Shown: one piece after another, positions 23,601-32,323 of the stretch
How positions within the stretch are numbered: position 1 is the first letter of the stretch
Layout: the number at the start of each line of letters is the position of its first letter
NCBI GenBank assembly: GCA_020719775.1
Contig: DYPS01000012.1
Coordinates: forward strand, 1-37,924
DNA from: Desulfosporosinus sp.
Lineage (GTDB): Bacteria > Campylobacterota > Campylobacteria > Campylobacterales > Arcobacteraceae
DNA length: 37,924 nt
Reading direction: 5' to 3'
Program-made: the position numbers and the translations under genes
The notes under the pieces: generated by a model
Seen by the model: only the letters and a program-made list of their open reading frames with translations
The model's database searches: none
What the model was told of the DNA's origin: nothing

Positions 23601-24494
23601 TTAGTTTCCTCCTATGCTTCTAATATATTCTGCAACAGCTTTAACTTGAGTTTCAGACAATCTTCCAGCAAAACTTGGCATAGCCCCTATAGAACCTTTT
23701 TTACCATCTTTTAATACCGCAGTGACTAACTCATCATTATAAGACTTAAGACTTGGTGCAACCATAGCTATACCTTCTCCATTTTCACCATGGCAACTAA
23801 CACAAGCAGCAAATGCAGCAGGTTTTTCACCTTTTAATCCTCCAGCAACATAAGTAGCAAGAATTTCAACATCAGCTCCACTTGCCATTCCAGCAGGCAT
23901 TCCAGCAGGAAAAGCAGTTTTATAGTTATTTGCCCCATTATTAATTATATGAGCTACTTGCTCTTTGCTCATTCTAGTTGTAAACCCTTGTGCTTTTCCA
24001 TCTATTCCATCACCATCAATACCATGACAAGGAGCACATTGCACTAAGAATACAGATTCACCCATTGCTCTAAGTCCAGCAGCATCAATATTTTTATTTT
24101 TTTCTTCAAATTTTGCTTGATACTCTAAAGTTTCTTCATTGTATTGCCCAATTTGTGAAAATTGGTTTGTTGGGTATCCCATAAAGAAATACCAAAACAT
24201 CCAGATAATTGAACCAATAAAAATTAATCCCCATCCTGAAGGAATTGGATTTGTATATTCACCGATACCATCCCAATTTTCTTCAACAAGTTCACCACCT
24301 GCTTTATCATTTTTGATTTGATTAACATATTTTAATGCAGTAGCAACTGTAATAGCAACAATCGCAAATCCACCAAGCATAGTTAAATCGTTTATATAAT
24401 CCTCACCAAGACTAAAAGAGTCACCTGCTACGAAGTAAGTTCCTGCCATTAGTGCTACGATAAGGATAATTCCACCTATTACCATAGATTTCAT
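23601..24494 (-). CDS. ccoP: cbb3-type cytochrome oxidase subunit CcoP (dihaem)
   Basis: A 297-residue membrane-anchored dihaem cytochrome c that feeds electrons to CcoO/CcoN. Two helices at the start anchor it (residues 5-24 and 38-55, then 85-105 region), and two haem sites follow: CAPCH and CVSCH. Sixth ligands are probable methionines in AGMPAGMASG and GAMPSFAGRL. AGGAG precedes the ATG. It is directly between ccoQ and DUF4006. This is the usual subunit order for the phylum and the length is normal. Confidence 0.95.
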   Translation of the reverse strand: MKSMVIGGIILIVALMAGTYFVAGDSFSLGEDYINDLTMLGGFAIVAITVATALKYVNQIKNDKAGGELVEENWDGIGEYTNPIPSGWGLIFIGSIIWMFWYFFMGYPTNQFSQIGQYNEETLEYQAKFEEKNKNIDAAGLRAMGESVFLVQCAPCHGIDGDGIDGKAQGFTTRMSKEQVAHIINNGANNYKTAFPAGMPAGMASGADVEILATYVAGGLKGEKPAAFAACVSCHGENGEGIAMVAPSLKSYNDELVTAVLKDGKKGSIGAMPSFAGRLSETQVKAVAEYIRSIGGN

Positions 24495-24522
24495 ATTATT
24501 TTCTCCTTTTTATTCTTTTGTA

Positions 24523-24726
24523 TCACTCTCTATTTGATTCTAATGGTTTAGAATCAATACTATCATTATGAACTAAATCAGAATATTTTTCAAAATCTCT
24601 TTCACCTGTTTTTTGTCGTTTATATATTGAATAAGCATAACTATAAAATACTACAAAGACAAATAAAATAATAAAAAATTTTCCATATCCTTGTATTGTC
24701 AATAATGTTTCTTGATCTAAATTCAT
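24523..24726 (-). CDS. ccoQ: cbb3-type cytochrome oxidase subunit CcoQ
   Basis: A 67-residue small subunit with one helix (FFIILFVFVVFYSYAYSIY) and a charged cytosolic tail. CcoQ stabilises the assembled cbb3 complex. The gene follows ccoO by 10 bases and has a AAAGG site before the ATG. Family assignment comes mostly from size, topology and position between ccoO and ccoP. Confidence 0.88.
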   Translation of the reverse strand: MNLDQETLLTIQGYGKFFIILFVFVVFYSYAYSIYKRQKTGERDFEKYSDLVHNDSIDSKPLESNRE

Positions 24727-24736
24727 TAAATAACCT

Positions 24737-25402
24737 TTATTTCAAAGAGTTCATATAAGCAATAATTGCAACAATCTCAGGAATCTTACCAGCAGCTACC
24801 GCATCTTTAACATCTTGATCTTTCATATCAGCAGCTATCAATTTAGCTTCTTCCAAAGCACTTGCTTTAGCTTCATCAAGTGTTCCTAATTTTGGCATAC
24901 CCTCTTTATCATAAGGAACACCAAATACATTTTTAACTGTAACAGCCTCCGCATATGCCGTATCTACATCAGCAACATTTGTAAACTGATGAGCATATGA
25001 AGGCATAACAGTGCCTGGAACAACTTCTGAAGGCGCTTTCATATGATTTTCATGCCAATCAGTAGTTCTATAGTTTCCAACTCTCATAAGATCTGGTCCA
25101 GTTCTTTTTGATCCCCACAGGAATGGTCTATCATAAGCATACTCACCACTTAATGAATACATACCATATCTATCAGTTTCAGATTTAAATGGTCTAATTA
25201 ATTGCGAATGACAAGCATTACAACTATCTTTAATATAAACATTTCTTCCAGTAAGTTCTAACATACTATATGGCTTTGTACCAACAGTAGGTTGAGAAGC
25301 TTTTGCAAAATCAGGAATAATCTCAATAAAACCTGCAAATGCAACTGTTAAAAATAACACAACTGCGAAGAAAAACGGTCTTTGTTCTAACCAATGAAAC
25401 AT
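24737..25402 (-). CDS. ccoO: cbb3-type cytochrome oxidase subunit CcoO (monohaem)
   Basis: A 221-residue membrane-anchored cytochrome c. An N-terminal helix (FFFAVVLFLTVAFAGFIEIIP) anchors it; the haem site is CNACH in YIKDSCNACHSQLIRPFK. The downstream stretch KRTGPDLMRVGNYRTTDW and the methionine in PGTVMPSYAHQFTN are typical; the latter would be the sixth ligand. It carries electrons from CcoP to the haem b/copper centre in CcoN. A strong AGGAG ribosome site precedes the ATG. The gene starts 18 bases after ccoN. Confidence 0.95.
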   Translation of the reverse strand: MFHWLEQRPFFFAVVLFLTVAFAGFIEIIPDFAKASQPTVGTKPYSMLELTGRNVYIKDSCNACHSQLIRPFKSETDRYGMYSLSGEYAYDRPFLWGSKRTGPDLMRVGNYRTTDWHENHMKAPSEVVPGTVMPSYAHQFTNVADVDTAYAEAVTVKNVFGVPYDKEGMPKLGTLDEAKASALEEAKLIAADMKDQDVKDAVAAGKIPEIVAIIAYMNSLK

Positions 25403-25420
25403 AATTTTCTCCTCCCTTTC

Positions 25421-26890
25421 TTAAGCGCCCATAGGCGAAGCATTAGCTGGTTCTTTTGTAAGAACTCTACCAGCTGTAGCAGTTTTGTACATATTATACG
25501 CAAACATAAAGAATCCAACTAAATACAATAATCCACCAACAGCTCTAATTGTATAATAAGGATGTAAAACTTCAACAGTATCAATAAATGAATAAACTAG
25601 TGAACCATATTCGTCATAAGCTCTCCACATCATACCTTGCGTAATACCTGCAATCCACATAGATGTAAAATAAAGTACGATAGCAACAGTTTGAATCCAG
25701 AATTGTGTTTCAAGTAAAGATTTAGAATAAATCTCTCTTCCATACATTCTTGGAGCCATATGCATTAATGCAGCCATAACCATAAATACAACCCATCCTA
25801 GTACGCCATCATGTACATGTCCTGGAATCCAGTCAGTAAAGTGTGCAATAGCATTAACAGATTTGATAGCTTGGATTGGACCTTCTATTGTTGATAACAT
25901 ATAGAATGTAGAAGCCATAACCATAAATTTAATTAATGGATTTGATTGTAATTGTCCCCACTCCCCTTTCATAGTTAAAAGCATATTAATTGCAGATCCC
26001 CATGATGGTAAAATTAAAACAACTGACATAACAGAACCCATAGTTTGCATCCAATCTGGAACAGTACTATAAACAAGGTGATGCCCACCAGCCCATAAAT
26101 AAACAAACATTAATCCCCAGAAAGCTAACATAGACAATTTATAACTAAATATATTTTGTCCTGATTCTTTTGGTAGGAAATAATAAATAATAGCGATAAT
26201 TGGAGTAGTAAATACGAATGCAACTGCATTATGACCATACCACCATTGAACTAAAGCATCATTTGTACCAGCATACATAGAAACTGAGTGCATTATTGAA
26301 CCATATCCACCAGAAGCAAAATATGTTGGAACTTCCATATTGTTAAATAAGTATAACATTGCAACAGCTAAGAATGAAGACATATAATACCAAACTGATA
26401 CATATAATGTTCTTTCTCTCCTAATACCAATCATACCAAACATAGCAACACCCCAAAGAACCCACCATACAACAACCAATAAGTCTAATGGCCACTCTAA
26501 TTCAGCATATTCTTTAGATGTTGTAAATCCAGTTAATAGTGTTACAACTGCTAAAAGTATTGTTAAGAAATAAAGTGCAAAGTGTAACTTAGCAACACCC
26601 ATTAAAAATGGTGATTCTTTCAGTGAAACTTTTAAAACTCTTTGTCCTACATAATACCATGTAGCGAAAATTCCACTTAGTGTAAAACCAAAAGCAACAC
26701 CGTTAGTGTGTAAAGGTCTTAGTCTACTAAATGTACCATACTCTCCAGCTAAATTGTTTAAAGCTGGGAATGCAAGTTGGAATGCAAGTATAACACCAAC
26801 TGTCATACCTATAATTCCAAACAGAATTGTGGCAAAAGTAAAAGCTTTTGCAATCGAGTAGTCATACTCAATTTGTGCACCGTTTTGCAT
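25421..26890 (-). CDS. ccoN: cbb3-type cytochrome oxidase catalytic subunit CcoN
   Basis: A 489-residue haem-copper oxidase subunit I of the C family with twelve helices. Visible ligand motifs: the low-spin haem His in PLHTNGVAF, the CuB motif WWYGHNAVAF, GGHHLVYS (two CuB histidines), and the helix with HFTDWIPGHVHDG, which holds the high-spin haem and low-spin ligands. It reduces oxygen to water at low oxygen tension and pumps protons. The ATG at 26890 is set by a strong AGGAGG 6 bases upstream; the longer frame from 26920 adds ten residues across this site. It is the first gene of ccoNOQP. Confidence 0.96.
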   Translation of the reverse strand: MQNGAQIEYDYSIAKAFTFATILFGIIGMTVGVILAFQLAFPALNNLAGEYGTFSRLRPLHTNGVAFGFTLSGIFATWYYVGQRVLKVSLKESPFLMGVAKLHFALYFLTILLAVVTLLTGFTTSKEYAELEWPLDLLVVVWWVLWGVAMFGMIGIRRERTLYVSVWYYMSSFLAVAMLYLFNNMEVPTYFASGGYGSIMHSVSMYAGTNDALVQWWYGHNAVAFVFTTPIIAIIYYFLPKESGQNIFSYKLSMLAFWGLMFVYLWAGGHHLVYSTVPDWMQTMGSVMSVVLILPSWGSAINMLLTMKGEWGQLQSNPLIKFMVMASTFYMLSTIEGPIQAIKSVNAIAHFTDWIPGHVHDGVLGWVVFMVMAALMHMAPRMYGREIYSKSLLETQFWIQTVAIVLYFTSMWIAGITQGMMWRAYDEYGSLVYSFIDTVEVLHPYYTIRAVGGLLYLVGFFMFAYNMYKTATAGRVLTKEPANASPMGA

Positions 26891-26940
26891 CAATATCCTC
26901 CTAAAATAAAATAAAGCCACAATAATATGAAATACAACCG

Positions 26941-26955
26941 TAACTTATCAAGTTA
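26941..26955. promoter_or_regulatory. Palindrome in the ccoN promoter region
   Basis: TAACTT-ATC-AAGTTA is a perfect 6-bp inverted repeat, 51 bases before the ccoN ATG. A second TTAACTT half-site lies at 27024-27030 on the same (minus) strand. AAAACTT (26980-26986) and AAGTTTT (27008-27014) form another dyad. The promoter must lie in this 157-base gap. A regulator is likely but the palindrome is not a standard FNR box. Confidence 0.45.
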
Positions 26956-27028
26956 ATTTTATCAGTACTTTAATTAAATAAAACTTAATATATTAATAAT
27001 ATAAATAAAGTTTTTATTCAGTAAAGTT

Positions 27029-27046
27029 AAAAAAAGCACATGCTTT
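27029..27046 (-). terminator. Weak intrinsic terminator after rsmI
   Basis: Directly after the rsmI stop the minus strand reads aaagc-atgt-gcttt followed by seven T residues in all. The 5-bp stem has a 4-base loop (or 6 bp with 2 bases). Weak but well placed, separating rsmI from the cco promoter region. Confidence 0.5.
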
Positions 27047-27047
27047 C

Positions 27048-27869
27048 CTATTTTAAAAAGGCTTCATAAATATCTTTAATTGATTTTCCTGTCATTTTGG
27101 CTAGAAGTTTTGCTTTTTGCTTTGGTGGTAAGCTTAATTCTTTAATATCATCAATCGTAAGTATTTCACCATCCTTTTTTTCCACACAATTTAGAATAAC
27201 CACCCATTCTCCTCTTGTATCAACATTTTTGAATATCTCTAGAATGTTGCTAATTTTACCTTTAAAAGATTTTTGATACATTTTTGTAAGTTCTTTTACT
27301 AAAAAAATCTCTTTATTTGGATCAATTGCTGCTATTTCTTCTAACAATTGCATAATTCTGTGTGGCGATTCGTATAAAATAGTAAGATACTCACTATTCA
27401 TAAGCTCACTAAGTGGTGATTTTCTATTACCCGCCTTATGTGGTAAAAATCCATAAAATAAAAATTCTTTTTTGTTAAATCCACTCATAGCATAAGCAGT
27501 TAGAAGTGCATTTGCACCTGGAATAACATCATAAGGGATATCATTCTCGATACAAAATTCAACTAAAATAGCCCCTGGATCACTTACACAAGGCATTCCA
27601 GCATCGCTAACATAAATGCAGTTTTTCTCTTTGAAAGTAGTTAAGAATTCATTTGAAGTAAATTTATTTTCATTGTGTGAATGGACACTTAAAAATTGTT
27701 TTAAAGAAGTATCTATCTGAAAATTTAATTTTTGATTGATAAGATTGAAAAGTTGTTTTGTTACCCGCGTATCTTCACAAAGAATAAGTTCCGCATCTCT
27801 TAGAGCATTTAAGCTTCTAAAAGAGATATCCTCCAAGTTTCCTATAGGAGTGGGAACAAAAGTAAGCAC
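27048..27869 (-). CDS. rsmI: 16S rRNA 2'-O-methyltransferase RsmI
   Basis: A 273-residue enzyme of the tetrapyrrole methylase fold that methylates the ribose of C1402 in 16S rRNA. Signature segments: VPTPIGNLEDISFRSLNAL at the start, LCEDTR in the first loop, YVSDAGMPCVSDPGAILV for SAM binding, and FLPHKAGNRK. The start is GTG, three bases after the rpmE stop; the ribosome site is weak, so translation may depend on rpmE. Length is normal (270-290). It shares a transcript with rpmE, a common ribosome-linked pairing in Campylobacterota. Confidence 0.95.
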   Translation of the reverse strand: MLTFVPTPIGNLEDISFRSLNALRDAELILCEDTRVTKQLFNLINQKLNFQIDTSLKQFLSVHSHNENKFTSNEFLTTFKEKNCIYVSDAGMPCVSDPGAILVEFCIENDIPYDVIPGANALLTAYAMSGFNKKEFLFYGFLPHKAGNRKSPLSELMNSEYLTILYESPHRIMQLLEEIAAIDPNKEIFLVKELTKMYQKSFKGKISNILEIFKNVDTRGEWVVILNCVEKKDGEILTIDDIKELSLPPKQKAKLLAKMTGKSIKDIYEAFLK

Positions 27870-27872
27870 TAT

Positions 27873-28076
27873 TTATTTTTTAATAGCATATTTTGTGTTG
27901 AATTTTTCAACTCTTCCAGCAGCATCTACAATTTTTTGCTCACCTGTAAAGAATGGATGACATTTTGCACAGATATCAATTCTCATAGATTCAACATTTG
28001 ATTTTGTTTCAAAGCTGTTCCCACAAGCACAACTTACTTGACAAACTTTATAATCTGGATGTATATCTTGTTTCAT
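27873..28076 (-). CDS. rpmE: 50S ribosomal protein L31
   Basis: A 67-residue protein with the L31 pattern. It has the zinc-ribbon type: Cys16-x-Cys18 in VSCACGNSF and Cys36-x2-Cys39 in [13 protein letters not shown], so it is the zinc-binding C+ form used when zinc is plentiful. Ribosome site GGGG precedes the ATG. It is the first gene of the rpmE-rsmI transcript. The 216-base gap upstream is divergent to moxR and holds promoters for both. Confidence 0.96.
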   Translation of the reverse strand: MKQDIHPDYKVCQVSCACGNSFETKSNVESMRIDICAKCHPFFTGEQKIVDAAGRVEKFNTKYAIKK

Positions 28077-28246
28077 TTTGGCCCCTTTTTGTTTTATATT
28101 TTTTTGTTTTATGTGTGAAAGGTCGAGCTATGATTATTCTATCGCCCTTCATCTGATAAAAGTTTGCGATTTTACTCAAAAAAAGCTTAATCTTTTATGA
28201 GATAATATCAGCTTAACATATCAAGAATTCATTTAGTTTTATCTGT

Positions 28247-28252
28247 TATAAT
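28247..28252 (+). promoter_or_regulatory. -10 box of the moxR-bat operon
   Basis: A TATAAT hexamer 40 bases before the moxR ATG, in ctgttataatc. No -35 consensus is visible. The rest of the 28077-28292 gap is AT-rich with no clear RNA gene. Confidence 0.5.
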
Positions 28253-28292
28253 CTTTTAAAAGAGATTTTATGTAAATATTTTTGGAGTAATC

Positions 28293-29231
28293 ATGCTAGA
28301 AACAATAAAAGATGAAATAAAAAAAGTAATAGTAGGACAAGATGATCTTCTTAATGGGATGCTTATAGCTTTGTTTTGTGAGGGTCATATCTTTGTTGAA
28401 GGAATGCCAGGACTTGCGAAGACAACTGCGATTAACTCTTTAGCAAAAACTTTAGGTTTTAGTTTTAAAAGAGTTCAATTTACCCCTGATTTGCTCCCAA
28501 GTGATATTACAGGGAGCGAAATGCTCGATTTAAAGAATAATGATTTTAAAATCAAACATGGACCAATCTTTACTAATCTTTTATTAGCAGATGAAATAAA
28601 TAGAGCAGGAGCAAAAATACAATCGGCCTTGCTTGAAGCTATGGCAGAAAAACAAGTTACTATCGGTGATGAGACTTTTAAGCTCCCCTACCCTTTTATG
28701 GTTCTTGCAACTGCGAATCCAGTAGAACAAGAGGGAACTTATGAGCTTCCTGAAGCTTCTTTAGATAGATTTATGTTGAAAATAAAAGTTTCCTATAATA
28801 CTATTGAGGAGGAGTTTGAGATAGTTCAAAGAGTTGCCAAAAAAGGGTTTGAAACTATCAATAAAGTGCTCTCTTTTGAAGAGTTTACTACTATCAAACA
28901 AAAAATAAAAGATATTCATATCGATGATGAACTTTCGCGATATATCTTAGAGATTATCTTTGCCACAAGAAATCCTGAAAATTATGGACTTCCTGAATTA
29001 AAACAGTATATAAACTTTGGAGCAAGTCCAAGAGCAAGTATCGATCTATATAAAGCAGCTAAAGCATATGCTTTTTTGCAAATGAAAGAGTTTGTTACCC
29101 CTTATGATATCTCTAAAGTTGCTTTTTTAGTTCTAAGACATAGAATAATCTTGAACTATCAAGCTATAGCAAATGATATAACAGCAGATGATATTATCCA
29201 AAAAATTATAGAGAAACTTCCAAAACCATAA
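28293..29231 (+). CDS. MoxR-family AAA+ ATPase
   Basis: A 312-residue ATPase. Walker A is GMPGLAKTT (37-45), Walker B is LLLADEINRA, and the sensor regions ANPVEQEGTYELPEASLDRF and SPRASIDLYKAAKAYAF are typical of MoxR. MoxR ATPases act as chaperones that assemble or activate partners with a VWA domain. It begins the seven-gene Bat operon, and its end lies nine bases before the DUF58 gene. GGAG seven bases upstream supports the start. Confidence 0.93.
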   Translation: MLETIKDEIKKVIVGQDDLLNGMLIALFCEGHIFVEGMPGLAKTTAINSLAKTLGFSFKRVQFTPDLLPSDITGSEMLDLKNNDFKIKHGPIFTNLLLADEINRAGAKIQSALLEAMAEKQVTIGDETFKLPYPFMVLATANPVEQEGTYELPEASLDRFMLKIKVSYNTIEEEFEIVQRVAKKGFETINKVLSFEEFTTIKQKIKDIHIDDELSRYILEIIFATRNPENYGLPELKQYINFGASPRASIDLYKAAKAYAFLQMKEFVTPYDISKVAFLVLRHRIILNYQAIANDITADDIIQKIIEKLPKP

Positions 29232-29240
29232 TGGATACTC

Positions 29241-30089
29241 ATGGATAAAATCATCAATAGTAAGTTATATCAAAATAATCTGCAAATCACTACAAAAAAA
29301 AGAATCTTTTCCCATCTAAGTGGGGAACATAATTCTATTTTTAGCGGGAATGGTTTAGATTTTAGAGAACTCAGAGAATACAACACAAGTGATGATATTA
29401 GACATCTTAATTGGAAAGTAACTGCAAGAATTGGAACACCTTGTGTCAATGTCTTTAGTGAAGATAAAAAATTAAATTTTGTTTTTGTTTATTTGATAAG
29501 TGGTGGGATATATTTTGGAACACATAGGGCTAAAAAAGATACAATGAGAGATGTGCTCGCGAATCTTTCTTATGCAGCTTTTAAAAAAAAAGATTTAGTA
29601 TCAACATTATTCTTTAGTAATCAAATTGAATCTCTCAATTACTCTTCAAAAAATAAAATGATAATAGAACAAGATATAAAAATCGCCAATAATCTCAACC
29701 CATTAGGGAAGCAAATTGATTATAAAAAACTTGAAAGTTATCTCCTCTCAAGTGTGAAACAAAAATCTATCATTTTTTTAATTGGGGATTTTTTAGAATT
29801 ACCAACTCTTAGATTTTTAAGTGCGAAACATGAGCTTTATGTAGTTATAGTACGGGATAAGTTTGAAGAGGATATCAAACTTCTTGGAGATTTTAATATC
29901 AAAGATACAACTTCACTTGATAGTGAAAATATTTTTTTAGATGAGGGAAATTTGAAAAAATATGTAGAACTTATGCAAGCACACGATGTTGCTCTTTTTA
30001 CGATGTTTCATAAACTAAAAATCAAATATAAAAAGATTTATACAGATGATGATGTAGTGTCAAAATTACTCCAACTAATAAGAGATTAA
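29241..30089 (+). CDS. DUF58 domain protein
   Basis: A 282-residue cytosolic protein with the DUF58 hallmark GLDFRELREYNTSDDIRHLNWKVTARIGTP (split: GLDFRELREYNTSDD, IRHLNWKVTAR) near residue 40. The rest resembles a degenerate VWA fold. DUF58 genes nearly always follow moxR and are thought to be the ATPase's partner. No metal site of a functional VWA domain is visible. It begins with a plain ATG nine bases after moxR. Confidence 0.9.
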   Translation: MDKIINSKLYQNNLQITTKKRIFSHLSGEHNSIFSGNGLDFRELREYNTSDDIRHLNWKVTARIGTPCVNVFSEDKKLNFVFVYLISGGIYFGTHRAKKDTMRDVLANLSYAAFKKKDLVSTLFFSNQIESLNYSSKNKMIIEQDIKIANNLNPLGKQIDYKKLESYLLSSVKQKSIIFLIGDFLELPTLRFLSAKHELYVVIVRDKFEEDIKLLGDFNIKDTTSLDSENIFLDEGNLKKYVELMQAHDVALFTMFHKLKIKYKKIYTDDDVVSKLLQLIRD

Positions 30090-30099
30090 AAGTAGAAAA

Positions 30100-30483
30100 A
30101 TGGAAGAACTAAAAGATATTAAACCCGAAATAGTAATTATCAATAGCTTTCTTATAGATATGCTCTTTTTGGGCTTTATTATTATGTTAGTGGGGGTATT
30201 GGGATATTTTATCTATAGATTTTTCAATAAAGACAGAAAAGAAGATAAAAGAAAACTTTCCGTCCTCTATCTCAAATCGTTTGATTTTGAGAATTTAGAG
30301 GATAAACAAATAGCTTATGAGTTTACAAAACATGGTTATATCACCCTTGAAGAGCATTTTTGTGATGAATTTTTTAAAATCTTAAAGCAACTAGAACCTT
30401 TTAAATACAAACAAGAGGTTCCAAAGATAGATGATGATTTAAAAGAGCAAATGAAAGACTATGTCAAAGTGAGGATACGATGA
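30100..30483 (+). CDS. DUF4381-like membrane-anchored protein
   Basis: A 127-residue protein with one N-terminal transmembrane helix (FLGFIIMLVGVLGYFIYRFF) and a charged cytosolic helical part. Size, topology and position after DUF58 and before the first VWA gene match DUF4381 proteins of other moxR-VWA operons, but sequence similarity is not clear by eye. It overlaps the next gene by four bases (ATGA). Its role is unknown; membrane anchoring of the MoxR or VWA assembly is inferred. Confidence 0.6.
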   Translation: MEELKDIKPEIVIINSFLIDMLFLGFIIMLVGVLGYFIYRFFNKDRKEDKRKLSVLYLKSFDFENLEDKQIAYEFTKHGYITLEEHFCDEFFKILKQLEPFKYKQEVPKIDDDLKEQMKDYVKVRIR

Positions 30484-31376
30484 GTTTATACGGTATCACT
30501 TTTTTATTTCCTTATATTTTACTTGCTCTTTTTATCTACCCAATATGCCTTTATTATTGCAAAGAGAAAGCTCAAAGTATCTATTTTTCAAATATGCCAA
30601 TGGTTAAATCTGCAACAAAAAATCAAGGCTATATCTTAAAAGTTTTACGATTTTTAATTTTTTTCTTTTTAGTTTTAGCTTTAGCAAACCCTGTAAAGGA
30701 AGATGATATCGCTCTAAATGAAAAAAATGGTTATGAAATCTCACTGATAGTTGATGCAAGTGGCAGCATGGCTGAAAACAATAAATTTGGCATTACAAAA
30801 GAGATATTAAGTGATTTTATACAAAAAAGAGCGACTGATAGATTAGCCTTAAGTGTATTTGCCGATTTTGCTTATGTTGCAATACCTCTTACTTATGATA
30901 AAACTACATTTACTTATCTTTTAAATCTTTTAGAAGTGGGAGTTGCGGGGCAACGGCAAACAGCACTATATGAAGCTTTGTACCTCAGTAATAACCTTTT
31001 TAAAGGGAGTACTTCCAAAAACAAAATAGCGATACTCCTGACCGATGGGATGGACAATGCAAATACAATCCCTATTGAAGTAGCAATAAGTGTAGCAAAA
31101 AAATATGGGATAAAAGTCTATACCGTAGGGGTTGGTCAAATAGGTGATTTTGATCCTGTAAGTTTGAAGCAAATAGCAGATGCAACAAAAGGGAAATTCT
31201 ATCAAGCTTCAACAAAAAAAGAATTACAAAAGATTTATCAACAAATTGATAGTTTAGAAAAAAGTAAGATAAAAACAGACCAACTTGTCAAAAAAACATA
31301 TTTGTATCAGTACCCACTTGATATTGCTATTGGATTTCTTTTTATTTTACTCCTTATCAATAGGAGAAATTCATGA
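30480..31376 (+). CDS. batA: VWA-domain membrane protein, BatA type
   Basis: A 298-residue protein. Two N-terminal helices (about 5-22 and 53-70) and one C-terminal helix surround a VWA domain. The MIDAS metal site is complete: Asp92-x-Ser94-x-Ser96 in IVDASGSM, a Thr in the middle loop, and LLTDGMDN. This matches BatA of aerotolerance operons, which bind partners in the periplasm or membrane. It overlaps its neighbours by four bases at both ends, so translation is coupled. The exact partner is unknown. Confidence 0.88.
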   Translation: MSLYGITFLFPYILLALFIYPICLYYCKEKAQSIYFSNMPMVKSATKNQGYILKVLRFLIFFFLVLALANPVKEDDIALNEKNGYEISLIVDASGSMAENNKFGITKEILSDFIQKRATDRLALSVFADFAYVAIPLTYDKTTFTYLLNLLEVGVAGQRQTALYEALYLSNNLFKGSTSKNKIAILLTDGMDNANTIPIEVAISVAKKYGIKVYTVGVGQIGDFDPVSLKQIADATKGKFYQASTKKELQKIYQQIDSLEKSKIKTDQLVKKTYLYQYPLDIAIGFLFILLLINRRNS

Positions 31377-32323
31377 GTTTTTATAATTCATATGCTTTTT
31401 TAGTCCTTTTTTTACTGTTGATTTTGTTTTTTATAAAAAGGAAAAACAACAATTATGAATCCTATTTTTCACCTTTTATGCTCAAAAAGATTATTATTGG
31501 AAAAAATCAAACACAATTTAATTTACTCCTTTTGGTTTTTAGCTTTGTTTGTTTAGTGCTCGCACTTGCTCGCCCAATTATAAAAAATAAACCTATTGTA
31601 GTTTCCCAAAACTCTGTCTCTTTTGTTGTTGCTTTTGATATTTCAAAATCTATGATGGCAACTGATGTCTATCCTAATCGACTTTTATTTGCGAAAAATA
31701 AGTTTTCCCAACTCCTTACAAATCTTAAAAATGAAAAAATTGGTGCTATTGCATTTAGTAGCAAATCATTTTTGATAGCACCCCTTACAAGCGATTATGG
31801 AACAGTAAAATACCTTATTGATAATCTTAGTTTAGAATCAATTAGTGTCTATGGTTCTTTGGTAGAGGAGGCTTTGCAGGCAACTTCAAAACTACTTGAG
31901 GGGAGCAACGATAAGTCTTTATTGATTTTTACAGATGGTTGTGATAATAACGATTTCACACAAGAGATAGCTTTTGCAAAAAGCAATAATATTAAAGTGT
32001 TTATTTATGCAATTGGGACAAAAAAGGGGAGTGCGATAGATAACGATGGGGATGTTTTAAAAGATGGGCAGGGGAATATTGTCATCACAAAACTAAATGA
32101 AAATATCAAACAACTTGCTTTTGAAACAGGTGGAGCTTATTTGGAATATTCTCCGCAAGATAAAGATATAGAAAATCTTTTAGAAGCGATTCGTGAAAAA
32201 TCAGAAGCGAGAAAAATAGGTGACGCTGTTATTTATGATAATGATGAGCTTTTTTATATTCCCCTTTTGATTGGACTTTTGTTTTTTATGGTAGCGATTA
32301 GTGGTTTTAGGAGAAAAAGATGA
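31373..32323 (+). CDS. batB: VWA-domain membrane protein, BatB type
   Basis: A 316-residue protein. Helices lie at the N-terminus (about 6-22 and 50-66) and the C-terminus, with a VWA domain between. The MIDAS site is Asp89-x-Ser91-x-Ser93 in FDISKSM with FTDGCDNND. It is a paralogue of the preceding BatA, and the pair is typical of bat operons. Four-base overlaps join it to batA and to batC. Role as for BatA: probable assembly of a membrane complex; not biochemically defined here. Confidence 0.88.
   Translation: MSFYNSYAFLVLFLLLILFFIKRKNNNYESYFSPFMLKKIIIGKNQTQFNLLLLVFSFVCLVLALARPIIKNKPIVVSQNSVSFVVAFDISKSMMATDVYPNRLLFAKNKFSQLLTNLKNEKIGAIAFSSKSFLIAPLTSDYGTVKYLIDNLSLESISVYGSLVEEALQATSKLLEGSNDKSLLIFTDGCDNNDFTQEIAFAKSNNIKVFIYAIGTKKGSAIDNDGDVLKDGQGNIVITKLNENIKQLAFETGGAYLEYSPQDKDIENLLEAIREKSEARKIGDAVIYDNDELFYIPLLIGLLFFMVAISGFRRKR

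Noticed and set aside
26941-26955. FNR box upstream of ccoN
   Set aside because: A TTGAT half-site is present but the matching ATCAA at the right spacing is not, so a classical FNR site is not supported.
28131-28167. Very short ATG frame in the rpmE-moxR gap
   Set aside because: Only a few codons before a stop and no conserved leader features, so it is not supported as a gene.
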